A stretch of 64,000 nucleotides of DNA from Trissonchulus latispiculum (Eukaryota; Nematoda; Enoplea; Enoplida; Ironidae): positions 1 through 64,000 of the forward strand of contig JASAND010022968.1 in NCBI GenBank assembly GCA_030248195.1, read 5' to 3'. The translations under genes were made by a program, and so were the position numbers. Below are positions 46,506-57,970 of the stretch, piece after piece. The number at the start of each line of letters is the position of its first letter. Within the stretch, counting starts at the first letter, position 1. Below the pieces are notes generated by a model. That model ran no database searches and was not told where the DNA came from. It saw only the letters and a list, made by a program, of their open reading frames with translations.

Positions 46506-46949
46506 GAGCGATCAAAGAGTTATTTTTGTTCACGTCAATTTTACGCAAACTTTTGGGCTGAACTACCTGAAAAATTACAATTTGTGTTGAATTTTCAATT
46601 TTCCTCTAGCTTTTGGCTCTATTGTATGTCCTTATAAAAGATAACATTGCTTTCATGATAAAATTATTCATTTCTATTCTGCCTTGAATTTTCTGTCAAA
46701 AATATTTCAGTAATATCTTCCTGGCGTAATCATTGACATAAAAACTTAATTATCACGCAAAACTATTAATGCTTCTGCATTGATTGACAAATGGTTTGTG
46801 CGAACACAGTGTTGACACCTTACTACACAACACATCCTGGAAATCCAACTTTCCGTAAAGACTGTGAAGAGCTGCTTCCAGTAAATACTTACATAAATGT
46901 CAACATAGTCCCAGGAGTTATGATCATTCCTAATTTTGTTGGTGTATTC

Positions 46950-47245
46950 TCGCACTTAACAGAACCATGTGCTCTTAAGTGAAATATAGGCAAAATCGGA
47001 AAATTTTCTGATTTCACTTACGTGAACACGCTCACTTAAGAGAACATGTCCAGTGTCACTAAAAAGCAATCATCGACTTTACTTATTTATTTTGTATAAT
47101 TGCCATGGCCATTTTTGTGGTATAAATGAATTCTTTTTCTTGGAAAGAACCAAACATTCACCATTAATGGGCAAATCTTAAGAATTTTAGCTCTCATTAG
47201 GAAAATTTGTGGTTTTTGCAATTTCACTTAAGAGAACATAATAAT
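46950..47245. mobile_element. Element with GTATTCTCGC / TTAAGAGAACATG ends
   Basis: It contains GTGTATTCTCGCACTTAACA, GCTCTTAAGTGAAAT and CACTTAAGAGAACATG words, shared with the insertion in gene B intron 3 and with 50610-50945. Boundaries are not resolved. Confidence 0.45.
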
Positions 47246-47249
47246 CATA

Positions 47250-47680
47250 CATTAACATAGGGTCGGGTCCTGGGGGAAGCTTGTCCCCAAAAAATTTTGA
47301 GGAGGCTTGTACCTTGAACAAACATTTTCAGGGGGCTTGTACCTAAAGAAAAAATTGCTAAAATTTTTCGAAAAATTAACGCTAATTTTATTAAAATTAG
47401 CAATTTTTTGTGAAAATTTGCCAAAAAATCTTCAATTTTTGGAAGAAAGTTCAAAGTTTTGCCCAATTTTCCCGAAAAATTAAGCATTTTAGCTAAAAAA
47501 ATCCGGCGAAGCCGGAAATTTTTTGAAATTTTACTGTAAAAACTAATTTTTTGCAGCTGTTTTTGGTTACCCCTTGGCCATTTTTGCGTAACCCCTTGTC
47601 CCCGACGGCGATAGGGCTTGCACCTTGTCCGGGTGGGGGGGGGGCTTGGACCCCCCCGCGTTAACCTATGATAATGAGTT
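47250..47680. mobile_element. AT/G-rich foldback-like repeat
   Basis: The left part has AGGGTCGGGTCCTGGGG; the right part ends in a G-run, GGACCCCCCCGCGTTAACCTA. The centre holds CCGGCGAAGCCGG and GGTTACCCCTTGGCC, related to the insertion in intron 4 of B and D. A fragment also lies at 36430. No ORF. Confidence 0.5.
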
Positions 47681-48800
47681 GTGTGCGCGTTGTCTTGCGT
47701 ACGTTCTTGTGCGTCTAGTAGCAGACTGGGTGTTTATTTCTTTTTTTTAGTCGGACCCTGGCGATTGCAAAGGCGATTATACCTTTAGAACATATATACT
47801 TTCGTGGTTTTGCCAGCTGGTTATAGGCCAGTATGATTTCTTTGTGGCAAAGATCCACTATAAGTACTGAAACTGTGAAAAATTCGGGCTTGTTTCTGAT
47901 CCCATCCTATCTGCGCAAGGGACTTTGAGGGCCAAAGTATGCTGTGATCTTCCTTTACCTTACGCATGTGCAGTTAATGGATGTCTTGCTACCCGAGCCG
48001 AAAGGCAAAGAAGGTGTCTGCTCCAGCTTTCCACTGTAGGACAACATTCAAACGACGGGAGCGAGAGTCATACTAGGTGCGAAATGGAGAAAGATAAAGC
48101 TCTCAAATAGCTTCTACACAGAGCAGCCCGCCGACAACAGCGCAAACAAGCCGTCAATTAAAAAATTAACAATTTGTAGAAAAAAAATTCCATCAAATGA
48201 AGATATGTTCCCATTCGTTGTCTGCTTTGCTGAATACTTTTGTCTGACTGTCTGAAAAGTATAGCCATCCCTATGAAGAATTTAGTAAGTATTAGTGTCA
48301 GTAACTTTGCAATAAATCTGCTAAAAGCTAAGCAGAAATCTGCGTCTATTGAGAGATCAGAGGTTAAATCTGTGGTTGAAGATCAGTGTATATAAATCAG
48401 TTGGTAAGGCCACAACTTGAATTATTAGATTCGATTCGATTCGATTATTCAATAATTCGATCATTGAAAATTGGCGATTGTTTTCTATGCAACGCCATAT
48501 CAGTATTAACAAGGTGAGCAATTTTGGTTTTGATGTTGACATCATTTCAAAAATATCTACTAAATGCACAATGTAACAGCAATATTTCTGCCCGCATTGA
48601 TGCAAATTCTGAAATGAGTTTCCGCATTAGAACCGGAAACTCAGCACCAAACCAGAAATCCATTTTTGGCTGAGTAATCCAATATCCTGACAATATTTGC
48701 CCCTCGAAGACGTTTTAAAGGCCAAACCAAAGGTTTGCGTGTTATGCCTATGTTTAGCTTAGTTTCAATGCGATAGCGGTTTGTTGGCTTTCTGCCGCAG
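47681..48800. other. No gene seen
   Basis: The ORF 47925-48110 is short and motif-free. There is a GATTC repeat near 48430. Nothing else is supported. Confidence 0.45.
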
Positions 48801-48963
48801 TAAGCACTGCCACTACTTCACCGCCGTTGTTCCTGCTTGCTGGTGACATCTTGAACACAAGAAATCATACGACAAATGACGAAAGTAATGCAATTCAGCT
48901 GGAAGTGGTCAATCTACTGTCAGATGCAATGATTAATGGGTACCAAGGATCATTATCGAATTG
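48801..48963 (+). pseudogene. Orphan exon-1-like exon
   Basis: An open stretch of 53 codons lies between a possible acceptor (tttctgccgcag) and donor GTGAGA, ending in phase 2 like exon 1 of D, E and F. It contains Q-L-E-V-V-N then A-M-I-N-G-Y, aligning with Q-L-D-V-E-N and A-M-I-N-G in D exon 1 with one gap. The upstream frame is hydrophobic like a signal peptide but has no in-frame ATG. No exon 2 follows before the repeat at 49148. It is either the front of a lost copy or a non-consecutive exon of gene F. Confidence 0.5.
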
Positions 48964-50605
48964 GTGAGATCAGGAGGGCTCGTAAAAAATAGTCATAAAT
49001 ACTACTAATAATAATAAATACCATTAAATGTTTCTCTAAAATTTTCGTTCCCAAGACTGAATGCGTTTCTTGTAGATTCCAAATTTAAATATAAGGCTTG
49101 CATTGAGTCTTTGTGTTGAAATAGGATTTGAATGCGTCCGAGACATGTGTAAAGTTGGAAGTGTACGAACAACCAAACTTTACGAGTGGGAAACTGTGCA
49201 CAAGGAGAACGTCGAACCTGGAGGAGATGTAGTTCCAGTCGACCTAACTAACCTCGCCAAAATACCTAAGTGAATCTTACCGAATGGAGTTTAACCACCG
49301 ATGAGAAGCAAAGACTCAAATATAAACCTACCCCAAATTTGCTGAAACGTACATGCTTAAAAAGAGCTATCTACCTACCCAAATATTTCTTAGAAAAACC
49401 CTACTTACAAAATATACAATTCTAATACAAAAACCTAAGCTAAAATTGACGCCCTAAAATGGTCCAAAAAGAGATCACATTTACTTGAAAACAATTATGC
49501 TTGATAATGGGGCGAACCCCGAAAATGCGTACAATAAATTTTGAAGACAAATTACAGTGTTTGAAGTAGCCTAACTAAACAGTGAAACAACAATAAGGAG
49601 TAAAATACAGGGTACACAGTGATTTCTACCAAACAAAGATACTACAGTAAATAAGCTAGAGAAAAACTACCCAAGTAAAAGAAACCTAAGCTTATAAAGG
49701 AATTTCAAAAGACTTAAGAACAGTAGATTTAAGAACAAATAGAGACAAGAAAATTATGAACAGTCTAGCTCAACAGGGTCAACCTGGAGCGACTAGAAGT
49801 CTAGAGGGGTAAACCCTTTAGACATTTAGAGCAACCAATAAATAAGCACAGCTAATAAGGGCAGGATAAGGCACAGTAATTGTAAAGAATATAAGGGGCA
49901 CGTAGATATAAAAACACGACCGCACACGTTAACGTAGGGACACTGGACTGATGAAATTTTAGAAGTCTAGACAAGACTGGTTTTTGAGACTGCGTGGATG
50001 AATTTGATTGGATAAAATTAGGACCAACTTTTAGAGAGAGAAAAAGACGGAAGTTTCCAACGAAAACAGGCATACACACAGCGCCAGCTAGTAGCTAGGC
50101 TGACTGACACATATATACGTATTTTCTATATAGGCACACAACAAATATCTAAGACAACTTCTTACGGATTTCAAAATACACTCTCAACATAATTTTCACA
50201 CATTATAAATATTTTCAAAACTAACTTTTCTAACATTTATTCAACCCAAAATAAATTGAAACCCACATACATAATATTTCTAGAGGACCGACGTCACGCC
50301 GCCTCATTACACATGAGTAGCTAACCTGTATATATTCAAGGACGTTTTTGTTGTTTGGGGCTGGTTTAGCTTCTAAGCTGAACTACTTCATATTTCGGGA
50401 TCAACATTTATCACAGAACATCATCATTGTGCTAATTCTAGCTAAAAGGTGGCATGTTAAGTTGCATAGTTCAGAGCATCTCTTAAAAGAAAATATATTA
50501 TAGTGAAATAGATGAAATTTAGTTGCGATCAGAATTCATCTTGTAGTTTTGTAATATCCTGCGGTTCAGATTTCCTGCATTTATATCTTGTTACACTCTG
50601 AAGTT
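48964..50605. other. Spacer with dispersed repeat; no gene seen
   Basis: 49148-49325 repeats the sequence at 316-500. The rest is AT-rich with many short direct CCTA words and no supported ORF. Confidence 0.5.
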
Positions 50606-50609
50606 ACCA

Positions 50610-50945
50610 TTTCCTCGCGCAAGGAAACACCGACCTAAGAGAACATGTTCCCTGAAGTGAAAATGAAAAAATAATGAAGCATGAATTGAGAGAAGGCTTT
50701 TAAAGCTAAATTTCCGAAGACTCCGTCAATTGCTGCTGAAGTTCTAGTTATTTCAAAGAAAAGTTGAAAAAGTAATCACTGATACCATAAAAATAACAAC
50801 AGCAGTTATATAGACTAAAAAGTCAAATAACGGATTGCTTCTTAGTAGTATATACTGAACATTCATCTAAGCGAAAATGCTCTCTTAAATGAAATCAGAA
50901 TATTTTTTATTTTTGCCCGTATTTTACTTGATCACGTTCTCGCAA
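50610..50945. mobile_element. Third copy of the TTAAGAGAACATG-type element
   Basis: Contains CCTAAGAGAACATGTTCCCT at left and CGTATTTTACTTGATCACGTTCTCGC at right, resembling both ends of the insertion in gene B intron 3. Boundaries are approximate. Confidence 0.4.
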
Positions 50946-51128
50946 GCGCTGGAATTAACATATTTGTTATCTGCTATGCTATACTGCTATGCTATTTTAT
51001 TGCCAACCAACAGATTACATCTTGCTATCCATTACATACCATATAAACAAATGACAAAGTTAACATATCCCTGGACAGATACAAACATTAATGTCGAGGT
51101 ATCTGTTTGCTGTCCAAAATTATTGCAG

Positions 51129-51284
51129 GGATTCAGAACAGTTGCCTGATGTTGGAAGCCTTGAAAGACATTTCTTGAGCATTGCTCCTGAATGTTTTGA
51201 AACTGCTTTCAAAGGCCATCATCTGTATTCACAGCAGGCTGGATGGCTGGTGAAGGAGTTTAGCACAACTGCAGAAATAATGTG
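51129..51284 (+). CDS. Gene F early exon (exon-1-like, after the signal peptide)
   Basis: The acceptor is aaaattattgcag and the donor GTAATT; it ends in phase 2 as exon 2 requires. Contains L-E-R-H-F-L, aligning with L-D-Q-H-F-L in gene E exon 1. No signal peptide precedes it in frame, so one must lie in an upstream exon that I could not fix; the ORF at 50889 starts with a hydrophobic stretch but lies in a repeat. Confidence 0.55.
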
Positions 51285-51555
51285 GTAATTATTTACTGGT
51301 TTATATCTTACTATATTTAGCCACATAAAGAAGCTCCCGTATAGAATGAAGCGGTCAGACTCATCTAGAGTTGTCTAAGACGTAAAGAGCCTAAATGATT
51401 AATCCATAGTAAAAACATTAGCAGATGTCCAAAGCGGGAATCAAACCAAAGAGTATCTTACTGATAAGAGATCTTCCAGCTGCTACCGCTAAACATTGAA
51501 ACTACATTCTCGCATTTGATGTAATTTGAAGTTTTGCTGCTTTTTTCTGTGTAAG

Positions 51556-51806
51556 GCAGTGCAACCACCTGGGCCAAATCACGTCCATAGCTTTGCGGCT
51601 TCGATTTGGCAGGGAAGATGTTTGGAAAGCATTTACTCATGGCAAATTATGGACACCGATGACCCTGTGCGCTGACGGGTTGTGCATTAGATCGACGCTC
51701 AGTACACCAAATCATATAATTTTTGCCATTGAATACAGCCTACCGCATTGTCTGATCAATGGAACGGAACCAATAATCAAAAGATGCAAAATGGCGGAAC
51801 GTCTAT
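51556..51806 (+). CDS. Gene F exon 2, L-C-x3-[LM]-C module
   Basis: The acceptor is tttttctgtgtaag with a good pyrimidine tract, and the donor is GTATGT. The 251 bases start in phase 2 and end in phase 1. Contains W, 13 residues, then L-C-A-D-G-L-C; the start-to-motif distance (109) equals gene E. This agreement picks this acceptor over two nearby AGs. Confidence 0.75.
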
Positions 51807-52058
51807 GTATGTTTAATGTTATGAAATTTCGAGCATTGTATCACGTCATCTAAAATTATCAAATGTATATTAGTATTTTAAGATGTGTTACTACGCTAGA
51901 TCGTAGATCGTAGATGTGGGTAGTACGCTGCAACCGAGCTACATGTTTCTATTAGTAAATTTGGATTTACTGAGATGCATAATTATATTTCAAGCTCTCC
52001 ACTGTATGCTCACTGGATTGCATGTTTGTAGTTGGTCATACTCCTTTACCATATTTAA

Positions 52059-53065
52059 GGTGCTGGTTCGGGTTCGTGTATTTTTGGGCTTTAAAAGCGC
52101 AATGGTCGTTGAAATTAATTCTAATTTGCTACAATTACATTATTTACCCTATAAAACATGTAAGAAAAGTCGCGGCTTGAAAATTTGAGTTTTGGAGAAA
52201 TTAGCTTTATTACGCCATAACTTGCACTGTGACCACCCTACATGGATGAACTTATAGTCATTCGAATCCTGTCACCAAGACCTACAACTTTGCTCTTGAG
52301 AGTTTTCTTCGATTCCTTAAGGTTTAAGAGATAACAGCGAAAATTGATTTTCGAGGTCCAAAACCGGCCATTTTTCGAAAAATCAAATATTGCAAGATTT
52401 CGACAGCTTCAACAGCGCTGGTCCGTCGGTCAAGTATTGTGCATATTTGTGGTCCTAAAGGACATCTTACGCCCAAAGGAGAACTCTCTGCGGTATCTCT
52501 GCCGGCGCACAGCAGCGAAAATGTGAAATTTTGAAAATTGCAACTAGATTGTTTTGAACACGGATTTCTCTCAACTCATGCAATCAATTAAAAAACGGCT
52601 TTACACACGTATTTTTGAGACAATTGCCGAGGGCTATTTTTCTTGGTTTTGCATTTTGACTTTCAGTTCGAGAGAAATAAGCGTCCAAACTTGAAAATTT
52701 TTACGAAATTCGGACAAAATTTACGTTTTTCTCAAAATCTTGAGCTTCTTTGCTCGTTAAACAATTTCAGAAAAAATAGCCCTCGGGAAGACGTTTCTTT
52801 TGAAGCCTGAACTGGTCGCTTTTCGTTAGCTTTCCCACACTTCGAGAAATCCATGTTCAAAAATTGTTTTCATGTTATTGCAAGTCGTTGTTCAAATATC
52901 ATGCTGTTCAAGCCGAAGAGTTGAAATGAGACAGCTATACTGTATCTATGTAGTTGTAATAAGCACATTCTAAGCTTTAAAATGATATAAGAATCATTGT
53001 TGAACTCCAAAAATTGAGCAAATTACAGTCTTTCAAAATTTGCTGCAAATACTCGAACCAGCACC
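52059..53065. mobile_element. TTAA-flanked MITE in gene F intron 2
   Basis: The inverted ends GGTGCTGGTTCG lie between TTAA (52055-52058) and TTAA (53066-53069). 1007 bases, no transposase. The TTAA target fits piggyBac- or Kolobok-like elements. Its right end lies 30 bases before exon 3. Confidence 0.8.
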
Positions 53066-53098
53066 TTAAGTTATACAAGCATTTTTCATTTTCTTCAG

Positions 53099-53335
53099 CG
53101 AAATCCTTCAAGACGTTTGTTGGCTGCTTTGACTCAGAAAATATTTGCTGGAGAACAGAACAGGAATGCAGTGATAGGACCGTTAGTCAGTTTCTGTCAA
53201 AGTCTGTGTCCTTGAACGGATCACCTTGCAGGGCTGGCAGCAGTTGTCACCGTTTACTAGACTCCTGGCAGCCGGCATGTCTTACTAGCAATCAGTTGGA
53301 ACCCTGTTTCACCTTGTGCAGCAAACGTACAAAAC
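53099..53335 (+). CDS. Gene F exon 3, first C-[YF]-[ND]-x4-C-W module
   Basis: The acceptor is cattttcttcag and the donor GTATGT; 237 bases between phase-1 introns. Motif C-F-D-S-E-N-I-C-W, next cysteine after R-T-E-Q-E, C-x5-C further on. Confidence 0.86.
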
Positions 53336-53674
53336 GTATGTCCATTTTAAACAATTTTAATTTGAATTTTAAACAAAACTTGAAAAAATATTGAAAATGC
53401 ACTGTTCCAACTATCCAAAATCATGAACAAAAGTATTCAAAATGATCATTAACAGACAAGTAGTTGTTTACGAATTGTCACACTTATTGACAAAAAGATT
53501 ATATTTATCTCATAGTTATATTTATCTCACTTATTTATCTCCTAGTATTATTAAGTTATTTCGCTAAGCATCCTAGCTTTCATCTTGTCCTTTAAAATAG
53601 GGAAGAACAATTTCCCTTTTTGGGTAATATACCAAACACTGAGCACAACCTAAAATTACCTGGGCATGCTTTAG

Positions 53675-55297
53675 GTTCAACCGAAAATCTTGTCCAAGCC
53701 TCCGGATTTAAGAATCCCAACTTCACCCCTTATCCAAATATGGTGAAGGCACTTCAGGGATATGATATCTACCAAGGATTCCCATTGAGTACTGAAACGA
53801 CGGATCCTGGTTGGAGAAAACCGATCTTCAAAGCCACCCAGTACAACACAGACTCCAAAGGTTTCACTCTGGCGGAGGGTTTGGATGCTGCCAATGAAAA
53901 GCATTGTTCCGGATCGTTGGAAACCACAATCATCAGTACTGTTCACGAATTCTCCAAGGAGCTAACCAATACAGCCAGTTCTGATTGGAATCTGGAACTA
54001 TTTCCCAGTCAACCGGACGAGGAACCCTCCGAAAACGCAGAGAAGGCCAAGAATACACGGAAGATCCTGGGCAAAGAAATCAAGTCGTCCCTTGGCAAAA
54101 AGTTTCAAACTATCCGCAACAAGACCAGAAATTGGAGCAAGAACAGGAAAAGCAAAAACAAAAGTCCAACCAGTACAACGAGCAAAGTTGGTCAGAAATC
54201 AAGTGCGAAGAAGAGCAGCAAAGCGAGCAGATTAAGCCAGAAATCGTCAACAGATGCGAAGAAGCAGAGCAAAGCTGACAGTGTTGCAAGAGAAAAGGCT
54301 AAGAAGCTGAGTCACAGAGAGAAATCGGCAAGTTCGAGATCTGGTAAAAAGCAGCAACCAACCGGCGGTCCGGTTGCGAAAACAAAGACAAAGGGTTCCA
54401 GTTTTGGAAAGAAGGCCAAAAAGACAGCAAGCTTTCTGGGAGGTCTTGCCAATACACTTAAGGGATCCGGGAAGAACGACAAGAATTTCGACACAAGACC
54501 AACGGCCCTATTTTCCATGGGCGAAAGCGATTCCAGCTTCATGCACAATATGAGCAGCTTTTTCAGCGAGAAAAAACAGGTGCTGGCAATCACAAAAGCA
54601 GAATGTACCATTTATAGGGTCAGCATCAATCTTTATGTTCCACAAATATTCAATAAGGATTTTGCCGCATGGATTGAACGACTTCTGACAACAGACAAGT
54701 CATCCTTTGAAAAGGAATACAAAAAGTTTCTACTCGAGTATGGAACCCATTACAGTTCTTCCACTGTTATGGGAACACGATTTGCTTTTACGAAAAAGTT
54801 TAATCGGACAAGCACTGGAGAATCGACAAAGGACGAGTACCGCAGCAGTGCCAACAACCGAGCTCCGAAAATCTATACCGTGCCATTGAAAAAAGATACT
54901 AGCGCTGGTGACGACGACTATATGTTGGATAAAATTGATGATGAAACTGAAGATACGGATGAACAGGTTTCTTCGGTTGGCTCGCTGCCAAAGAAGAATC
55001 ATCATGAATGGACCCGGCAGCCGTTCCCGTACCCGGTCCCTATACGTATGTCCTTTGTACCAATTGTGAACCTGATAACCCCCGAAAATCTCATGGCAAA
55101 TAACATCAGCTACAACTGGGAACAGGCAGTCTACAGGGCACATTGGATGCGCGAATTAAACAGTCGATATCTGGAATTTTTCGACCAACCAGAACCCTAT
55201 GATGGGCACGGCTGTGGATTTGACGACTCCTGTGGTGTTGACCAAGATTGCATACCGGATGTGAATAGTACACATGGCTATACCTGCATCAACAAAA
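53675..55297 (+). CDS. Gene F exon 4: MACPF with long basic insertion plus EGF-like tail
   Basis: The acceptor is catgctttag and the donor GTGAGT; the 1623-base open exon lies between phase-1 introns. The start has K-A-L-Q-G-Y-D-I-Y-Q-G-F-P and D-P-G-W. After W-N-L-E-L comes an insertion of about 130 residues rich in K, S, R and Q. Then D-S-S-F, A-E-C-T-I-Y-R-V, the signature Y-G-T-H-Y-S (Y replaces F), P-V-P-I-R-M, and an EGF-like tail (C-G-F-D-D-S-C). The frame is intact, unlike E. The insertion sits where gene E has its minisatellite and basic stretch. Confidence 0.9.
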
Positions 55298-56384
55298 GTG
55301 AGTGATAAATGGTGCATCTTTGTCAGTTAATTCCTTTGACTTTGTTATTAGCAGATTGACATAATTCTAGTTGCAAATGACGGTTACTTTCGAAGTGTGA
55401 TGCTTTATAAGATGTTATGCTGCTTATTATATCTTATTTTTACTAAGTTAGTGAATGACTTAACTACATTCAATTTATTAATTTAAATTACTGTATTTAA
55501 TTTATTGTGACGATGCTACAAACTTTTTCTTGCAAATTGTATGATACAGAAACAGTTTATTAAGGGGGGTCACTTTGGTCAAAAACCTGTAGTCATGGAT
55601 TTCGCTCATTCTCACAGATAATATGCCCCCATATGTTCTCAAAACTAACTTAAAATATTAGCGTTCGACATCAAACTGTGACAGAGTTATTCAGGTTCAA
55701 ATCTAGAAAGCTTGAAAATTCGGGCGATGAGCCCTGCAAGGCCAGGTGGAGACCAAACGCGACCGAGAACACGGTTAACCGATACACCAAAGTAAACCTT
55801 TACTAAGGTAATATTTAAGTGCACACGTGGCTCAAGCCCAGCTATCCAGGCGTTCATAATGCATGCTTGAGTGATGCACTGACCTAACCTTGCATGACTG
55901 CTCATTTTAACTTTAACTCGTTTTATCTTGCACACACAACATTTTAGACCTATGAGAAAAGTTTCTCCTCGTTCCATTATTTATCGATTGATATTCAATT
56001 TGTCTATATTTGGAAAAATTTTAAAATAGGCACTTTTCACCTATAAAGATCAAAGGTGCCGCCACAGCAGTCATGTTCAATATTGACGCATTTGTTTTGG
56101 CAACATTATGTGACAGACATGGATATATTAATTAATCTGCCAAGTTTGGTGACTTTTTACCACATAATGAGTGCGAAATTATCAAAAGAATGTGAAAATT
56201 ATGAAAAATGGCCATTTTTAGCAAAATTTGCTATTTTTGTGGCAAGCTTTTTGAGCTTACTGTAGATGATAGAAACCTGCGAGTACTTTCATAAGACGTG
56301 GTTTTATGCGTAGAGTGCTGCTATCTATTGGCCGTTTCTGTAGCTTTTGCCAATCGTTCAGGACAAGCAAACGATTACCGTAGG

Positions 56385-57559
56385 CAGAGTTGGACGCGGT
56401 CGCGGGTACCCGCGGGTATCCGCGGGTACCCGCGGGCGGTTGCGGTCGTGGTCAAATTTTCTTGACCGCAATGACCGCAAATTTCCATCAAATCTTCGCA
56501 ATGTGGGCCAATTTGTAGCAAAAATTTTCAATTTTTCCAAAATATTTTACGATTTCTATTGCCATAAGTGGTCCTCTGGACGAATCTTCAGGTTTATCCT
56601 TATTCTTCATTTTGTTTTACTACGTTAAACGCTTTGCCTGTTGGGTGGACACGCTGTACAAACTGTCAGTCCTTACGGTAGTCCTTACCGAAATTTGTTC
56701 AAATTTGTTTATTTCTAATTCTGTCTAATTTGATTTTAGAAAATTTCTTAACTTTGCGGGATCAGCAAAATTTAGTCACCCTACACCTACAAACTTGAAG
56801 TCATTCGAATGCTCTTACCAATACCTACAACTTTGTTGTTTCGAGTATTCTTTGACTCCTTACGATTTCAGTGATAGCGCCTAAAACTTTTTGAGTCAAA
56901 AAGACCATTTTTCGAAAAATCTAATTTTGTCAGATTTTGACAGCTTCAAGAACACAGGTCGGTAAGTCAAGTATTGGCCACATTTGTACTCCTTCAATTC
57001 ATGTTATCCCAACGGAAAGCTCTATCTGGCATTTCTGCCTGACCAGTAAACTCAGCAAGAAAAATGTGAAATTTTAAAAATGGCAATTGGATTGCTTTGA
57101 ACACGAATTTCTCTGAACTCATGCAATTAATTGGAAAGCGGCTTGGCACACGCGTTGGGACAATCGCCGCGGGCTATTTTCCAGGTGTTTGAGTTTGATC
57201 ATTTGATTTGGGAAAAATAAGCCTCCAAACTTGAAAATTATGAACAATATCGGAAAAACTTTTTGTTTCCCTCAAAATAATGAGCTTGTTTGTTTATTAA
57301 ACAATTTCAGAAAAAATAACCATTACAAAAATCAAATCCTTTTGTAATTTCAGTTGTGCGATCATAAAATAGTGAAAATACAAACCTTAAATACGCGAGA
57401 AAGTGGACTTTTACACGGATTTAAAGCTCACTAACTCAAAATTTTGCGGTCACACAATTAGCATGCGGGCTGCGGTCGCGGACGCGGGCGGTCGCTGTCA
57501 CGACGTTTGCGGTCGCGGGGCGGTCGCGGTCAAGAAAAATGTGTCCATCTCCAACTCTG
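56385..57559. mobile_element. hAT-type MITE with GTACCCGCGGG tandem words
   Basis: The ends are CAGAGTTGGA and TCCAACTCTG, with 8-base target duplication ACCGTAGG (56377-56384, 57560-57567). GC-rich GGTCGCGG/GTACCCGCGGG words lie next to both ends as subterminal repeats. 1175 bases, no transposase. Confidence 0.85.
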
Positions 57560-57885
57560 ACCGTAGGTCCTGTTTTTCATGGTAAAAAACTGGCCGATTT
57601 TCCAAAATTCTGACTTTAAAAATTCACGAAAAGTCCAATACTCAACAGAATCGGTTCAGAGGAGATACCTGCACTCTACAATATGTCCTTAATGGTTCTG
57701 AAAAGTTTCAGAGCTCTGGCACAGCGAAAAATTTTTCTCTCACAAACTTTTTAGAGTAACTTTTTCATTTTCCTATATTAACACATGTCGAGATCAGCTT
57801 TGAGGGCCTGTACAGAACGATAGAAGCAATATTTCGCAAAACGCTCTTGTCTTGCTTCGCGGACCCATGGGGACTACAAAATATG

Positions 57886-57917
57886 GCCTAAGCCTAAGCC
57901 TAAGCCTAAGCCTAAGG
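57886..57917. repeat. (GCCTAA)5 hexamer run
   Basis: About five tandem copies of CCTAAG lie inside the TTAA element. The unit equals the TTAGGC telomere hexamer known from nematodes, but the run is short and within a mobile element. Confidence 0.9.
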
Positions 57918-57970
57918 AGCAAAATAGGAGATGGTCGAAAAATAGACAAAAAAGTGACCAAGTGACTTAA

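Larger units (their letters stand above)
55564..57966. mobile_element. TTAA element with TTAAGGGGGGTCAC end, split by a hAT MITE
   Basis: The left TTAA is 55560-55563 and the right TTAA 57967-57970. Ends and body (for example GATTTCGCTCATT, ATACCCCCATATG-like words, GGAGATGGTCGAAAA) match the elements at 58981-60202 and 61743-63002. Without the hAT insertion its length is about 1220 bases, similar to those. Confidence 0.65.

Noticed and set aside
50889..51149. ORF with a signal-peptide-like start as exon 1 of gene F
   Set aside because: It lies in a dispersed repeat (GATCACGTTCTCGC end), and its frame does not join the 51129 exon.
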